A stretch of DNA of 56,592 nucleotides from Fimbriiglobus sp. (GCA_025362195.1 JANYHV010000354.1:1-56592), one strand, 5' to 3'; positions 1 through 7,704 are shown, counted from the first letter of the stretch. The notes: generated from the letters alone by a model not told the origin. Translations and numbers: made by a program.

Positions 1-1
1 G

Positions 2-838
2 CGCGGCCTGCGCGGCACCTTCGACGCCTTCGCGCAAGCCCCCGTCGTCGTCACGACGCTACCGCTGACCGCCGACCTCGTGGGCCGACTGCCGGCGCAC
101 CGCTGGGTCTACTACTGCGTCGATGACTTCAGCGTCTGGCCCGGTTACGACGGCGCGACGATGCTGGCGATGGAGCGCGACCTGGTGCCCAAGGTTGACG
201 CCGTCGTTGCCGTGAGTGACACCCTGGTGTCGCACGTCGCCAAGCTCGGCAAGGCGGCACACCTGCTGACGCACGGCGTCGATCTCGCCCACTGGCAAGC
301 GACCCCCGGCAAACTGCCAGCGTGCCTCGACGGCCTCGAACCGCCGTTCGTCGTCTTCTGGGGCGTCATCGACCGCCGGCTCGACCTGGCCTTCGTCCAG
401 CACCTCACGGCCAACCTGGCGCGCGGCACGGTGGTGCTCGTCGGCCCGCGCGAAGACCCCGACCCCGCGCTGGTCACCGGCCCCCGCCTCGCCCTCCGGC
501 CGGCGTTACCGTTCGCCGAGTTGCCCGCCCTCGCGGCCGCCGCGTCGGTGCTGGTCATGCCGTATGCCGACGCGCCGGTGACGCGGGCGATGCAGCCGTT
601 GAAGCTCAAGGAGTACCTGGCCACGGGCAAGCCGGCGGTGGTGCGCGACCTGCCCTCGACGCGGCCCTGGGCCGACGCCGCCGACCTCGCCGCGACGCCG
701 CAGGCGTTCACCGCCGCCGTGAATCTGCGCCTGACGATAGGTCTGCCCGCCGCGCAGCTCGTTGCACGCGAGCGCTTGCGCGACGAGGGTTGGGACGCCA
801 AGGCCGACCAGTTCGAGCGCTGGATCGACGGCGCGTGA
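2..838 (+). CDS. Glycosyltransferase, GT-B fold (GT4/GT1-like), 5'-truncated by the window edge
   Basis: The reading frame is open from base 2 to the TGA at 836-838, so the N-terminal part lies outside the window. The visible part has the C-terminal Rossmann half of a GT-B glycosyltransferase. A VVFWGVIDRRLD stretch and a VVLVGPRED strand are followed by a basic/acidic nucleotide-sugar motif, MQPLKLKEYLATGKPAVV, of the type that holds the donor phosphates in GT4 enzymes. An upstream YYCVDDFSVWPGY segment resembles the N-terminal acceptor domain of exopolysaccharide or cell-surface glycosyltransferases. The likely role is transfer of a nucleotide-activated sugar to a surface glycan at the cytoplasmic face. 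Acceptor and donor cannot be told from sequence. The gene converges on the next one with a gap of only 3 nt. Confidence 0.8.
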   Translation, partial: RGLRGTFDAFAQAPVVVTTLPLTADLVGRLPAHRWVYYCVDDFSVWPGYDGATMLAMERDLVPKVDAVVAVSDTLVSHVAKLGKAAHLLTHGVDLAHWQATPGKLPACLDGLEPPFVVFWGVIDRRLDLAFVQHLTANLARGTVVLVGPREDPDPALVTGPRLALRPALPFAELPALAAAASVLVMPYADAPVTRAMQPLKLKEYLATGKPAVVRDLPSTRPWADAADLAATPQAFTAAVNLRLTIGLPAAQLVARERLRDEGWDAKADQFERWIDGA

Positions 839-841
839 CGC

Positions 842-1996
842 CTACTTCACCAGTTTGAGTCGAATCTCGGCCTCGATCCGGTCGCAAATGCAGCGGGCGC
901 TCTTGCTTTGGTTTGCGATCCCGCCCGCCGCTCGTTTCGCGTAACACTCCTCGTGATCGATCGACTCTTTCAGGTTACGCTTCAGCAGCACGCGGCGGGC
1001 CTCGGCGTCGCCCGCGAGCGCGAGTTCGGCTTCCAAGAGGTAGACTTGGGCCGTCCGGTATTGGTCGATATCGGCCTCGACAAAGATTCCCCCGGCTCGC
1101 CGCACGGCCATGAGTTCGACGACTTTGCGGATGGCGTCTCGCCGCTCCTCGCGGAGTTGGCGGACGCGGTCGGCGGGCGGCTTCTCGGCCGCGCTCACCT
1201 CCCGGAGTTCGGCGTCGAGCCGGAAGTACGTCACGTAGTGCAAGGTGCTCTCACTCGCGATGCGACTCGTGACCCGCAATGCGACGTACTTTTCCGCCTC
1301 TTTGAGGCACTCCACGGCCCTCCGGTTCGCCGCGTCCCGTTCGGCCGGGGCCGCCCCGCGGGTGGCGGCGAATGTCGCCTCGCTGCTGACCGACTCGGCC
1401 CTGACAAGCATATCCTCCGAGAGCGTCCCGCTTTGAGCGCGCACGGCGAGCATGTCGTCAAGACTCTTACCAACGGCGACTTGGCTCTCGCGGTGCCGAC
1501 GGATCACGGCCGGGTCGGCCTTGACCGCTACCAGCAGACTGGCTTGGACACCCAGCCGGTGGAATCGCACGTGCAGGTAGTCAGCGGCCCCTCCCGTACT
1601 TCCGGAAGATCGTGCTTGCAGGTAACTTTCCAGCTCGAAAAGTAACACGACGTGGCTCAGGATCGCTTCAACACGCTCCTCGTCCGACGTGGTCAGGCTC
1701 TTCTCGATCTCGGCAGAACGCTGGAAATCGGCGACGGCGGTGCGGTAGACTTCGCCTGGGGAAACCCCGCCTTGCCGCATGTTCGCCGCCATGTTGATGA
1801 CCTGCCGTGCGACGTGTTTTTGTTCCAGCCGCATTGCGCCGACCGTCGCGTCCACCCCGGCCGCCCGAAACGCGGGGGTCTTTGGGGTCGCCCCCCGCGC
1901 CGGGAGGTCCCTAGGTCTCGGGTCGGCGGGCTTATCGGGGAACGGTGTCTGGGCCGCGAGGAGGAACCCGGCGACCAGTGTGCAGAGCGGAGTCAT
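842..1996 (-). CDS. Hypothetical secreted protein, 384 aa
   Basis: I do not recognise a family. The protein begins with a plausible signal peptide (MTPLCTLVAGFLLAAQTPFP), followed by a proline-rich stretch and a mostly alpha-helical, charged body with repeated Arg/Glu/Ala-rich helices and a basic end. I chose the ATG at 1994-1996 because a hydrophobic N-terminus starts there and GAGGT lies about 8 nt upstream. The frame stays open much further upstream, but that part lies antisense to the endonuclease IV gene and is a shadow. It follows nfo on the same strand after 38 bp and could be cotranscribed with it, although no functional link is obvious. The helical composition recalls the secreted helical protein at 3277-4206, but I see no clear alignment. 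Confidence 0.65.
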   Translation of the reverse strand: MTPLCTLVAGFLLAAQTPFPDKPADPRPRDLPARGATPKTPAFRAAGVDATVGAMRLEQKHVARQVINMAANMRQGGVSPGEVYRTAVADFQRSAEIEKSLTTSDEERVEAILSHVVLLFELESYLQARSSGSTGGAADYLHVRFHRLGVQASLLVAVKADPAVIRRHRESQVAVGKSLDDMLAVRAQSGTLSEDMLVRAESVSSEATFAATRGAAPAERDAANRRAVECLKEAEKYVALRVTSRIASESTLHYVTYFRLDAELREVSAAEKPPADRVRQLREERRDAIRKVVELMAVRRAGGIFVEADIDQYRTAQVYLLEAELALAGDAEARRVLLKRNLKESIDHEECYAKRAAGGIANQSKSARCICDRIEAEIRLKLVK

Positions 1997-2034
1997 TTGA
2001 CGGACCTCGAAGGCAGTGTGATCCCCGCACAATC

Positions 2035-2907
2035 TTAACGACGCCGACACTGGGGCGTCAAGTACCCTCTCAACTTCGCCAGGTTGACGGGGTCCATCGG
2101 GTGGCCGTCGCCGTCCTCCTTCGGCGTTTCGAGGATCATCGGCACCCTGGCCAGCCGCGGGTCGGTCGCCAGGCAGCGGAAGGCCACTTCGCCGATGTGG
2201 CCGAGGCCGAGGCCGGCGTGGCGATCGACGCGGCTGCCCAGTGGCTTGACGCTGTCGTTGACGTGGACCACCTTCAAGCGCTTCAGGCCGACGACGGCGT
2301 CGAACTCGGCCGTCGTTGCGGCGTAGGTCTCGGGGGTGCGCAGGTCGTAGCCGGCGGCGAAGACGTGGCAGGTGTCGAGGCAGACGCCCAGCCGCTCCGG
2401 CTCGGCGACGCCGTTCAGGATCGTCGCCAGGTGCTCGAAGCGGTAGCCGAGGGTCGTGCCCTGGCCGGCCGTCGCCTCGACCAGCACGCGGACGGCGTAC
2501 CCGGGGCAGCGGGCGTGGGCGAGGTCGATGCCCTCGATCACCCGCGCCAGCCCGTACTCTTCGCCGGAGCCGACGTGCGCGCCGGGGTGCATGACGAGGT
2601 ACGCCAGGCCGAGCGCCTCGGCCCGCTCGATCTCGACGGCGAAGGCGTCCACCGACTTGGCGAAGAGGGTTTCGTCCTTGGCGGCCAGGTTGATGAGGTA
2701 CGAATCGTGGGCGGTGACGAACTTCGCCTTGGCCCGCTTGACGGCGGCGCGGAAGTCGCGCACGTCGTCCGGGGCGAGCGGTTTGGCGGCCCACTGGGCG
2801 GCGCTTTTCGTGAAGAGTTGGAAGGTCGAGCAGCCGAGGTCGAGGCACGTTTCGGCGGCCTTCGACAGGCCGCCGGCGATCGAGAAGTGGGCACCGAACA
2901 GGGGCAT
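2035..2907 (-). CDS. nfo: Endonuclease IV (AP endonuclease, Nfo)
   Basis: This 290-residue protein has the length and motifs of the Zn-dependent endonuclease IV family, which cuts 5' to abasic sites in base-excision repair. It starts MPLFGAHFSIAGG, the family's N-terminal signature. Metal-ligand motifs are visible in order: H67 (AHDSYLINLA), H107 (VMHPGAH), E144 (VEATAGQG), CLDTCHVFAAGYD, VVHVNDS, DRHAGLGLGHIG and ILETPKED. All nine expected trinuclear-zinc ligand positions appear present, so the enzyme should be active. The ATG at 2905-2907 is chosen because the TIM-barrel begins there; an upstream extension in frame lacks family similarity. It acts in the cytoplasm. Confidence 0.95.
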   Translation of the reverse strand: MPLFGAHFSIAGGLSKAAETCLDLGCSTFQLFTKSAAQWAAKPLAPDDVRDFRAAVKRAKAKFVTAHDSYLINLAAKDETLFAKSVDAFAVEIERAEALGLAYLVMHPGAHVGSGEEYGLARVIEGIDLAHARCPGYAVRVLVEATAGQGTTLGYRFEHLATILNGVAEPERLGVCLDTCHVFAAGYDLRTPETYAATTAEFDAVVGLKRLKVVHVNDSVKPLGSRVDRHAGLGLGHIGEVAFRCLATDPRLARVPMILETPKEDGDGHPMDPVNLAKLRGYLTPQCRRR

Positions 2908-2979
2908 CGGAAGTGACCTGCGGGAGGGACGGCACGCCGGAAGTGTAAGCCCCGGGCGGGCCGGCACAAGGGCGGTCGC

Positions 2980-3201
2980 CTACCGGCCGGCCGCGCCCCG
3001 GTCGCCCGGCCGGTCGCGGTCCCGCTTGGCCTCCTCGGCCTCCTCGACGCGCTCCTCGCCGGTCGGCTCGGTATCGAGGGGCGAACTGTCCGCGCCGCCG
3101 GCCGCCAGGTCGGTGCCGCGCGGCTGCGGGCCGTAGGGCGTGGCGGGAAGGTCTTTGCCCGCGTCGTCGTCTTTCGGGTCCTGGTCGATGGTGTACGGCA
3201 C
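2980..3201 (-). CDS. Small acidic, apparently disordered protein, 73 aa, under a sigma-54 promoter
   Basis: A short hydrophilic protein rich in Asp, Glu, Arg, Gly and Pro, starting V(M)PYTIDQDPKDDDAGKDLP and ending in an acidic/basic helix-like tail. It has no hydrophobic core, membrane segment or cysteine, so it is probably intrinsically disordered. I chose a GTG start at 3199-3201: a GAGGA box sits 7 nt before it, and a -24/-12 element places the transcript start near 3237. The longer in-frame ATG codons at 3252 and 3246 overlap or precede that promoter and cannot be used. The DP-KD-KDLP segment resembles the 58-residue protein at 54342-54518, which also lies behind a sigma-54 element. Function unknown; a stress-protective hydrophilic protein is an inference. 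Confidence 0.7.
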   Translation of the reverse strand: MPYTIDQDPKDDDAGKDLPATPYGPQPRGTDLAAGGADSSPLDTEPTGEERVEEAEEAKRDRDRPGDRGAAGR

Positions 3202-3246
3202 GGCACGGTCCTCGCGGAGACTATGGTACTGAGACGCGCGACTCAT

Positions 3247-3264
3247 TCGCAAACACCGTGCCGC
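3247..3264 (-). promoter_or_regulatory. Sigma-54 (-24/-12) promoter of the 73-aa acidic protein gene
   Basis: Read on the minus strand the site is GCGGCACGGTGTTTGCGA. GGCACG and TTGC match the RpoN consensus and the GG and GC dinucleotides are separated by exactly 10 nt (GC at 3249-3250, GG at 3261-3262). The only consensus departure in the -24 block is C for T before GG. Transcription would start near 3237, giving a leader of about 36 nt to the GTG at 3201. Confidence 0.75.
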
Positions 3265-3276
3265 CGGTTCGCACAG

Positions 3277-4206
3277 TCACTTCTTGGGCTGCCGCAGGAA
3301 CTCGGCCAGCGTCGGGGCACCGTCCGGCGCGTTCTTGACCAGCGTGAAGAGCAGCCCGTAATCGCGGACGTAAATCTGGTACTTGCCCTGGGCCGGCCCT
3401 TTAGGTTGTCCCGTCGGGGCGTTGTAGTCGTCGAGCATCATCAACAACCAGACGCCGATGGCGTTCTCCCCTTCGACCGGCTGCACCGTATACGCACTCC
3501 TCACGCCGGGGTCCGTGTCGTGCGGGTAGCGAACAATCACCTTCGCACTCGCAAAGTCCCACTCTTTTATCAACCGCTCCAGCACGCCGATGACGGTTTG
3601 GTCCGCGTCAGTGGCCTTCACGGCGAATTTGACTTTACGCTGCAACAGATCGCGGAGCGAGTGGGATTGAGCCGGCGGTGTCGTGTATGTAGCGTCTAAC
3701 CACCTCGACGAGGTTATCGCGTCAAGAGTGTACAATGACGGTACGCCTTTCGGGGCTTGCGTCGCCTCCTTCTCGGCTTGCTTGAACAGTTCCGCGAAGG
3801 CGAGTTGGCGCTTGACAGTCTGCAACTCGGCGACGACTCGGGCGTACTCCTCCACACTGATGCTGCCCGACTTGTGGGCGGCTTCCATCCGCTCGAACTC
3901 TTTCGTCTTGGTCGCCACGTCGGTCTTCGCCTGGTCGTACTTCGCCTGATTCATCCTCGACTCGATGGCGACCTTGAGCTTGGCCTGGTCGAGGGCCGCC
4001 TGAGCCTCCATCAGCCGCGCCTCGGCGATGCGGATGTCGGGGTGCGTCACCGCCAATTTTTCGAGGTAAGAGTAAACTTCGCTAAGGACAACACCCTCCG
4101 TCGGCACTTTCACTTCGGGGGCCGGTTGCGGCTTTGCCGGCGGGACCGGTGGGGCCGGGGGTTGCAACAGCACCGCCACCAACATCGTTAACACAGTGTG
4201 CGTCAT
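3277..4206 (-). CDS. Hypothetical secreted protein with a coiled-coil N-terminal half, 309 aa
   Basis: The start at 4204-4206 is preceded by AGGAGA about 7 nt upstream and opens a signal peptide (MTHTVLTMLVAVLLQPPAPP) followed by a Pro/Lys spacer. Residues of roughly 45-125 form long charged helices (IRIAEARLMEAQAALDQAK and following), similar in character to the helical hairpins of TolC or HlyD-type proteins but with no clear family match. The C-terminal half has alternating strand and helix segments that could be a small globular domain. It lies 20 bp downstream of the 167-residue membrane protein and the ECF sigma gene on the same strand, so it is likely part of that operon and may be an envelope component controlled by it. 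Function not recognised. Confidence 0.65.
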   Translation of the reverse strand: MTHTVLTMLVAVLLQPPAPPVPPAKPQPAPEVKVPTEGVVLSEVYSYLEKLAVTHPDIRIAEARLMEAQAALDQAKLKVAIESRMNQAKYDQAKTDVATKTKEFERMEAAHKSGSISVEEYARVVAELQTVKRQLAFAELFKQAEKEATQAPKGVPSLYTLDAITSSRWLDATYTTPPAQSHSLRDLLQRKVKFAVKATDADQTVIGVLERLIKEWDFASAKVIVRYPHDTDPGVRSAYTVQPVEGENAIGVWLLMMLDDYNAPTGQPKGPAQGKYQIYVRDYGLLFTLVKNAPDGAPTLAEFLRQPKK

Positions 4207-4226
4207 CGTCGTCTCCTGAAAAAGGG

Positions 4227-4730
4227 TCAGTTCTTCAGCGCCATGAGCAGCCAACTGTCGCTCGCGGCGATGGCCCGGCCGTCGGGGCCGGCGGCGGCGA
4301 GGTGCAGGCGGTAGCAGCGGGCCGCCTGCTTCACGTCGGTGCGGGATTTCAAGAAGGCGTCCCCGGCGCGGCGGTAGTACGCCGCGACTTCGGCCGACTC
4401 GGTCGCCAACTCGGCCTTCAACTCGTATTGCTCGGCCGTCCACTCGACGGGCGGCGTCACTTCACTCGGCACCGGCCGCGGCTCCGGGGCCGATTCGACG
4501 TGTACCGGCGGCGACGCGGTCGCCACCGCCTCCGGGATCACGACCGAACCCCGGCCGGCGAAGAAACTCGCCGCCACTAGCGCGATCAGCCCGGTCGCGG
4601 TCGTCGCCCGGCGGAGCCAGACGCGGCGGCGGATCGGCCGGCGGCTGGCCGCGAGAATCGTCGTGCGCAACGCCGCGTCGTGGTACGGCCGGGGGGTTAA
4701 CAGGGGGAGCAGGTCGTCATCGGTCGGCAT
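4227..4730 (-). CDS. Single-pass membrane protein overlapping an ECF sigma gene, candidate anti-sigma factor
   Basis: This 167-residue protein has a short cytosolic N-terminus (MPTDDDLLPLLTPRPYHDAA), a basic stretch, one membrane helix at about residues 45-62 (TGLIALVAASFFAGRGSVV), a proline-rich linker and a C-terminal helical domain. Its start codon lies inside the ECF sigma gene with a 14-nt overlap and a GGAG box 5 nt before the ATG, so the two are translationally coupled. Genes in this position next to an ECF sigma factor commonly encode the membrane-anchored anti-sigma factor. No zinc-binding HxxxCxxC motif is visible in the N-terminal region, so a classical ZAS anti-sigma domain is not supported. 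The role is inferred from context only. Confidence 0.6.
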   Translation of the reverse strand: MPTDDDLLPLLTPRPYHDAALRTTILAASRRPIRRRVWLRRATTATGLIALVAASFFAGRGSVVIPEAVATASPPVHVESAPEPRPVPSEVTPPVEWTAEQYELKAELATESAEVAAYYRRAGDAFLKSRTDVKQAARCYRLHLAAAGPDGRAIAASDSWLLMALKN

Positions 4731-5265
4731 GGTCGCTCCGTTCGTAAGCCGCGCGGAAGGCGTCGCGCGCCCGGGTCAGCAGCGATTCGACGGCCTTCTC
4801 GGTCTCGCCCCAGTCGGCGGCGATCTCCCGCACCGTCCGCCCGTCGAGGTACTTGGCCCGCAAGACGGCCTCGTGCCGTTCCGGCAGCGCCGCCAGTGCC
4901 TCGGCCACCGCCGTGCCGTCGTGCCGGTGCGGGCAGGCGGCGTGCTCGGGCAACGGCCGGTGCCGGGCACCGTGCCGGCGGCGCGCCCGCAGTTGGTTGC
5001 GGACGACGTTGCGGGCGACGCCGCACACCCAGCCGGCGAACTCTCCCCGGGCCGGGTCGAACTGGCGGACCGTGCGGGCGGCCGTCAGCCAGGTTTCTTG
5101 CAGGCAATCGTCCGCCAGGTCCTTGACCCCGCCGCACCGCCAGCGGACGAACGCCTCGACCGGGGCGTACGTCCGGCCGACCCAGTCGGCCCAGGCGTCG
5201 GCGTCCCCGGCTAGGGCGGCCCGGCGGTCGTTCGCATCGCGCCGGGCCGTCGATTCGTCGGGCAT
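4717..5265 (-). CDS. ECF-type RNA polymerase sigma factor (sigma-70 family), 182 aa
   Basis: The protein has only the two domains of extracytoplasmic-function sigma factors. Region 2 is at about residues 35-97, with the conserved ADDCLQETWLTAAR helix and FAGWVCGVARNVVRNQLR. Region 4 is at about residues 122-175, with ALAALPERHEAVLRAKYLDG and a helix-turn-helix TVREIAADWGETEKAVESLL that would read the -35 element. Length is typical for the class. It is expected to direct RNA polymerase to a small set of promoters in response to an envelope or stress signal. The downstream overlapping membrane protein is the obvious candidate regulator. The 127-bp region upstream, shared divergently with the phosphatase gene, holds no promoter I can assign with confidence. 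Confidence 0.88.
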   Translation of the reverse strand: MPDESTARRDANDRRAALAGDADAWADWVGRTYAPVEAFVRWRCGGVKDLADDCLQETWLTAARTVRQFDPARGEFAGWVCGVARNVVRNQLRARRRHGARHRPLPEHAACPHRHDGTAVAEALAALPERHEAVLRAKYLDGRTVREIAADWGETEKAVESLLTRARDAFRAAYERSDHADR

Positions 5266-5392
5266 GACGGGGATTGTCCGGGCCGGTTGGGAATCCTTCG
5301 CGGGAAATCCGCGCCGGGTCGGCGGGCAGAACAGGCTTGTATGCCGGGAGCGGCTTCCCTACGTTAGAGGTATCGAACTCTGCGGGGCCGCC

Positions 5393-5890
5393 ATGCCACC
5401 CGACGATTCCGCCCGGCGGCCGACGCGCTCGGTGCTGTTCATCTGCACCGGGAACACCTGCCGGAGTCCGCTCGCCGAAGGGCTGGCGAAGCGGTTGCTC
5501 GCCGAGCGGTTGGGTTGCGAGCCGGGCGAATTGCCGGTTCGGGGCTGGCTGGTGGGGTCGGCCGGAATCGCGGCCACACTGGGCGACGCCCCGTCCCCGC
5601 AAGCCGTCGCCGTCGCGGCCGAGTTCGGCTTCGACGCGAGCGGCCACCGCAGCCGGCCCGTGAACCCGGAACTGCTCGCCGGGGCGACCGACGTGATCGC
5701 CGTGACCCGCGGGCACGCCGCGATGCTGGCGGTGTACTACGGCGGGATCGGCCCGGTGCCGGTGCTGTTGGGCGGACCGGACGGCGACTTGCCCGACCCG
5801 ATCGGCGGGGACGAGGCCGAGTACCGGCGGTGCGCGGCGGCGATTGAGGTTCACCTGACCCGGTATCTCGCGGAGTGGTTGGGACCATGA
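5393..5890 (+). CDS. Low-molecular-weight protein tyrosine phosphatase family protein, 165 aa
   Basis: The P-loop signature VLFICTGNTCRSP gives the catalytic C-x5-R, with nucleophile C18 and R24, and a DLPDP segment near residue 135 provides the expected general-acid aspartate. Fold and length (about 155-165 residues) fit the LMW-PTP/Wzb family, which removes phosphate from phosphotyrosine or phosphoarginine, although some members act on arsenate. The stop codon overlaps the rpiB start (ATGA at 5887-5890), so the two are translationally coupled. LMW-PTP and RpiB genes also occur together in other bacteria, often with a Sua5/YrdC-type gene, which is not seen here. Substrate not assignable. The ATG at 5393 has a weak ribosome-binding site but lies at the right distance from the P-loop. 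Confidence 0.88.
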   Translation: MPPDDSARRPTRSVLFICTGNTCRSPLAEGLAKRLLAERLGCEPGELPVRGWLVGSAGIAATLGDAPSPQAVAVAAEFGFDASGHRSRPVNPELLAGATDVIAVTRGHAAMLAVYYGGIGPVPVLLGGPDGDLPDPIGGDEAEYRRCAAAIEVHLTRYLAEWLGP

Positions 5891-6336
5891 AAGTTGCGCT
5901 GGGGAATGACCACCGGGGCGTCGCGGCCAAGTTGCGGCTGGCGAACATGCTCGTCGGCCTCGGCTACCAAGTCGAAGACTTCGGCGCGCCGACCTCCGCG
6001 AGTGTCGATTACCCCGACTACGCGATCCCGGTCGCCGAGGCCGTCGCGTGCCACGCCGCCGACTGCGGGATTCTCATCTGCGCGACCGGCCACGGCATGT
6101 GCATCGCCGCGAACAAGATCCACGGCGTCCGCGCGGCGAACATCCGCGACATCGTGGACGCCGAGATGAGCCGCCAGCACAACGACGCCAACGTCATGTG
6201 CATGTCCGCCGACCTTTTGGGCGAAGAAGCGATGGAGCGCATGGTGCGCACCTGGCTGGAAACCAAGTTCGACGGCGGCCGGCACGCCCGCCGGCTCGAA
6301 AAGATCGCGCAGTACGAGGCCGAACACGAGAAGTAA
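5887..6336 (+). CDS. rpiB: Ribose-5-phosphate isomerase B (RpiB/LacAB family)
   Basis: A 149-residue protein with the complete RpiB pattern: MKVALGNDHRG at the N-terminus (phosphate and ring-opening residues D8 and H9) and GILICATGHGMCIAANK, where C65 takes the position of the catalytic base. NIRDIVDAEMSRQHNDANVM and the C-terminal helix follow as in the family. It should interconvert ribose 5-phosphate and ribulose 5-phosphate in the cytosolic pentose phosphate pathway; some relatives use allose 6-phosphate. The ATG at 5887 overlaps the stop of the phosphatase gene by 4 nt. No rpiA is visible in the window. Replacement of the usual GTG-G by ATGHG in the active-site loop is a small deviation from the common sequence. 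Confidence 0.92.
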   Translation: MKVALGNDHRGVAAKLRLANMLVGLGYQVEDFGAPTSASVDYPDYAIPVAEAVACHAADCGILICATGHGMCIAANKIHGVRAANIRDIVDAEMSRQHNDANVMCMSADLLGEEAMERMVRTWLETKFDGGRHARRLEKIAQYEAEHEK

Positions 6337-6625
6337 ACCGCCCATGCCCGAAACCCCACGCCCCGCCCCTGACCTCCTCACGTTCACCGCGTCTCCCCGC
6401 TGCGGCGCGGATTTCCCGGCCTCGATTTCGGCCGGCTCTCCCCCGAACGATACTTTTGGCACAGTGGTTGCAATAATGTTTCGCAACGGTCCTGTGGATG
6501 TCTCGAAAGAGATTGCCCCTCGATAGGTATCATGGATGACCGATTGCCCGGGCCTCGGGCGGTCGATTCGCCCATCAATCCGGGCGGGACTCGGTTTCAA
6601 CCCCCCTCACCTGGAAGTACCCGCC
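6337..6625. other. Intergenic region between rpiB and the ArsR-like gene
   Basis: The 289-bp region carries a near-consensus sigma-54 promoter at 6456-6473. An imperfect inverted repeat (CCGGCC, 8 nt, GGCCGG) lies upstream of the promoter around 6413-6435 and could be an activator site, but that is a guess. The short open frame at 6344-6526 crosses the promoter and is not called as a gene. Confidence 0.6.
6456..6473 (+). promoter_or_regulatory. Sigma-54 (-24/-12) promoter of the ArsR-like gene
   Basis: The site reads TTGGCACAGTGGTTGCAA. TTGGCAC and TTGCA match the RpoN consensus, with GG at 6458-6459 and GC at 6470-6471 separated by exactly 10 nt. Transcription is predicted to start near 6483, leaving a leader of about 143 nt before the ATG at 6626. 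The matching activator (bacterial enhancer-binding protein) is not encoded in the window. Confidence 0.85.
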
Positions 6626-7054
6626 ATGACTGCGTCACTCGATACGGAAAGCGATCGGTTCATGATTTCGCTCGACGACTCCCGCGCCATTGCCGCCACT
6701 TTGGCCGGCCTGGCCGACCCGATTCGGCTGCAAATCCTGCAGTTGCTCCTGCCCGGCCCGCTGTGCGTCGGCGACCTGGCCCGGCACCTGAAACTGCCGA
6801 TGGTGAACACCTCGCACCACCTGAAGGTGATGCGCCGGGCGGCCATCCTGGACCACGTCAAGCAGGGCCGCATGGTCATGTACTCCGTCAGCCCGAAGGT
6901 TTACACGTCCGGCACCCCGGAGTTCCCGAACGGCCTCTTGAAGGTCGGCTTCTGGGAACTCCGCCTGGGCAGCCCGGCCGCCGCGACCAACGGCAAGGCC
7001 GGCCACGCCGCCAACGCCCCCCGCCCCGGCAAAGCCGCGTCCGCGGCGTCTTAA
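6626..7054 (+). CDS. ArsR/SmtB-type winged-helix regulator, 142 aa
   Basis: Residues of about 15-92 form an ArsR-type winged helix: ATLAGLADPIRLQILQLLL, then LCVGDLARHLKLPMVNTSHH as the recognition helix region, then the wing around QGRMVMYSVS. The metal-sensing CxC motif of ArsR/SmtB sensors (ELCVCDL) is replaced by PLCVGDL, so arsenic or heavy-metal sensing by that site is unlikely. A low-complexity Ala/Gly/Lys tail follows from about residue 118. The ATG at 6626 has GGAAG 8 nt upstream. Control by a sigma-54 element is unusual for this family and suggests the regulator is switched on under a specific stress or nutrient signal. It converges with the next gene, the two stop codons overlapping by 3 nt. 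Confidence 0.88.
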   Translation: MTASLDTESDRFMISLDDSRAIAATLAGLADPIRLQILQLLLPGPLCVGDLARHLKLPMVNTSHHLKVMRRAAILDHVKQGRMVMYSVSPKVYTSGTPEFPNGLLKVGFWELRLGSPAAATNGKAGHAANAPRPGKAASAAS

Positions 7055-7704
7055 ACCCTCGGGTAGCCGATCTCCCGGCGATCCGGTGCCAATGTCCGCA
7101 GTGTCACTGCGGGGTTGAGCCGGGCGACGAGATCACTCGTCAGCCGGGCGTGCGAGAAGGCGTGCCGAACGGCGTCGAGATCAACTTCGACCTCGAAGTA
7201 TTCGGTCGCCCACGCCCGGTAGGTTTCAGGGCGGCCGTCGAGCGCCGACAGTAAACTGCTCGATCCGTCGGGGTCGGGGTGACCGTCGGGGAAAATGACC
7301 GGGCCGACCTGCCAAGTCGGGTCGCCGTACCGCCTCCAGATGCAAAAGGTCGTGGACGCGATATCGAACGCCGCGTCCGAGAGACACCCCGAGAAGTCGG
7401 TCGGAACCGTGCCGTAGATTCCCGGCCACGTCATTGGGGGTTGCTGGCGGTAAGGACTCATAACCGACTCGTGCGTGAATCCCTTGACCCAGCACCCTGC
7501 CGGCCCGAAGTGGACGAACAGATCGTCACCGCACCCGTCGCGCATCGACCCCATCGCTTCATTTGTGGCCCAACGGCTGTTGAACGACCAGTAACGGCAT
7601 TGCCACTCCGGGCAAAGAATCGCGTCCAACATCGCCATCGACTGCATCGCTCGCCGGAGGGTGTCGATGTCCGGAAACTGTGACAAGTCGCGCGTCGAGA
7701 GCAT
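7051..7704 (-). CDS. Conserved-looking hypothetical protein, 217 aa
   Basis: The protein is soluble, without a signal peptide, and rich in Trp, Tyr and Phe. It starts MLSTRDLSQFPDIDTLRRAM, preceded by AGGGA about 8 nt upstream. Motif-like blocks include ILCPEWQCRYWSFNSRW, GDDLFVHFGPAGCWVKGF, TTFCIWRRYGDPTWQVGP and DGSSSLLSALDG. I recall similar proteins of unknown function in diverse bacteria, but I cannot name a Pfam family. The aromatic and acidic composition suggests a compact domain rather than an enzyme I can identify. Transcription converges with the ArsR-like gene, the stop codons sharing three bases, so neither gene has an intrinsic terminator in between. It is divergent from the MATE gene across 59 bp. 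Confidence 0.7.
   Translation of the reverse strand: MLSTRDLSQFPDIDTLRRAMQSMAMLDAILCPEWQCRYWSFNSRWATNEAMGSMRDGCGDDLFVHFGPAGCWVKGFTHESVMSPYRQQPPMTWPGIYGTVPTDFSGCLSDAAFDIASTTFCIWRRYGDPTWQVGPVIFPDGHPDPDGSSSLLSALDGRPETYRAWATEYFEVEVDLDAVRHAFSHARLTSDLVARLNPAVTLRTLAPDRREIGYPRV

Noticed and set aside
5-20. GGCAC...GC match resembling a sigma-54 site at the left edge
   Set aside because: It lies inside the glycosyltransferase coding region and its -12 block (ACGC) departs from TTGC at two positions.
6344-6526. Open frame of 60 codons after rpiB
   Set aside because: No convincing ribosome-binding site and it runs across the sigma-54 promoter of the next gene.
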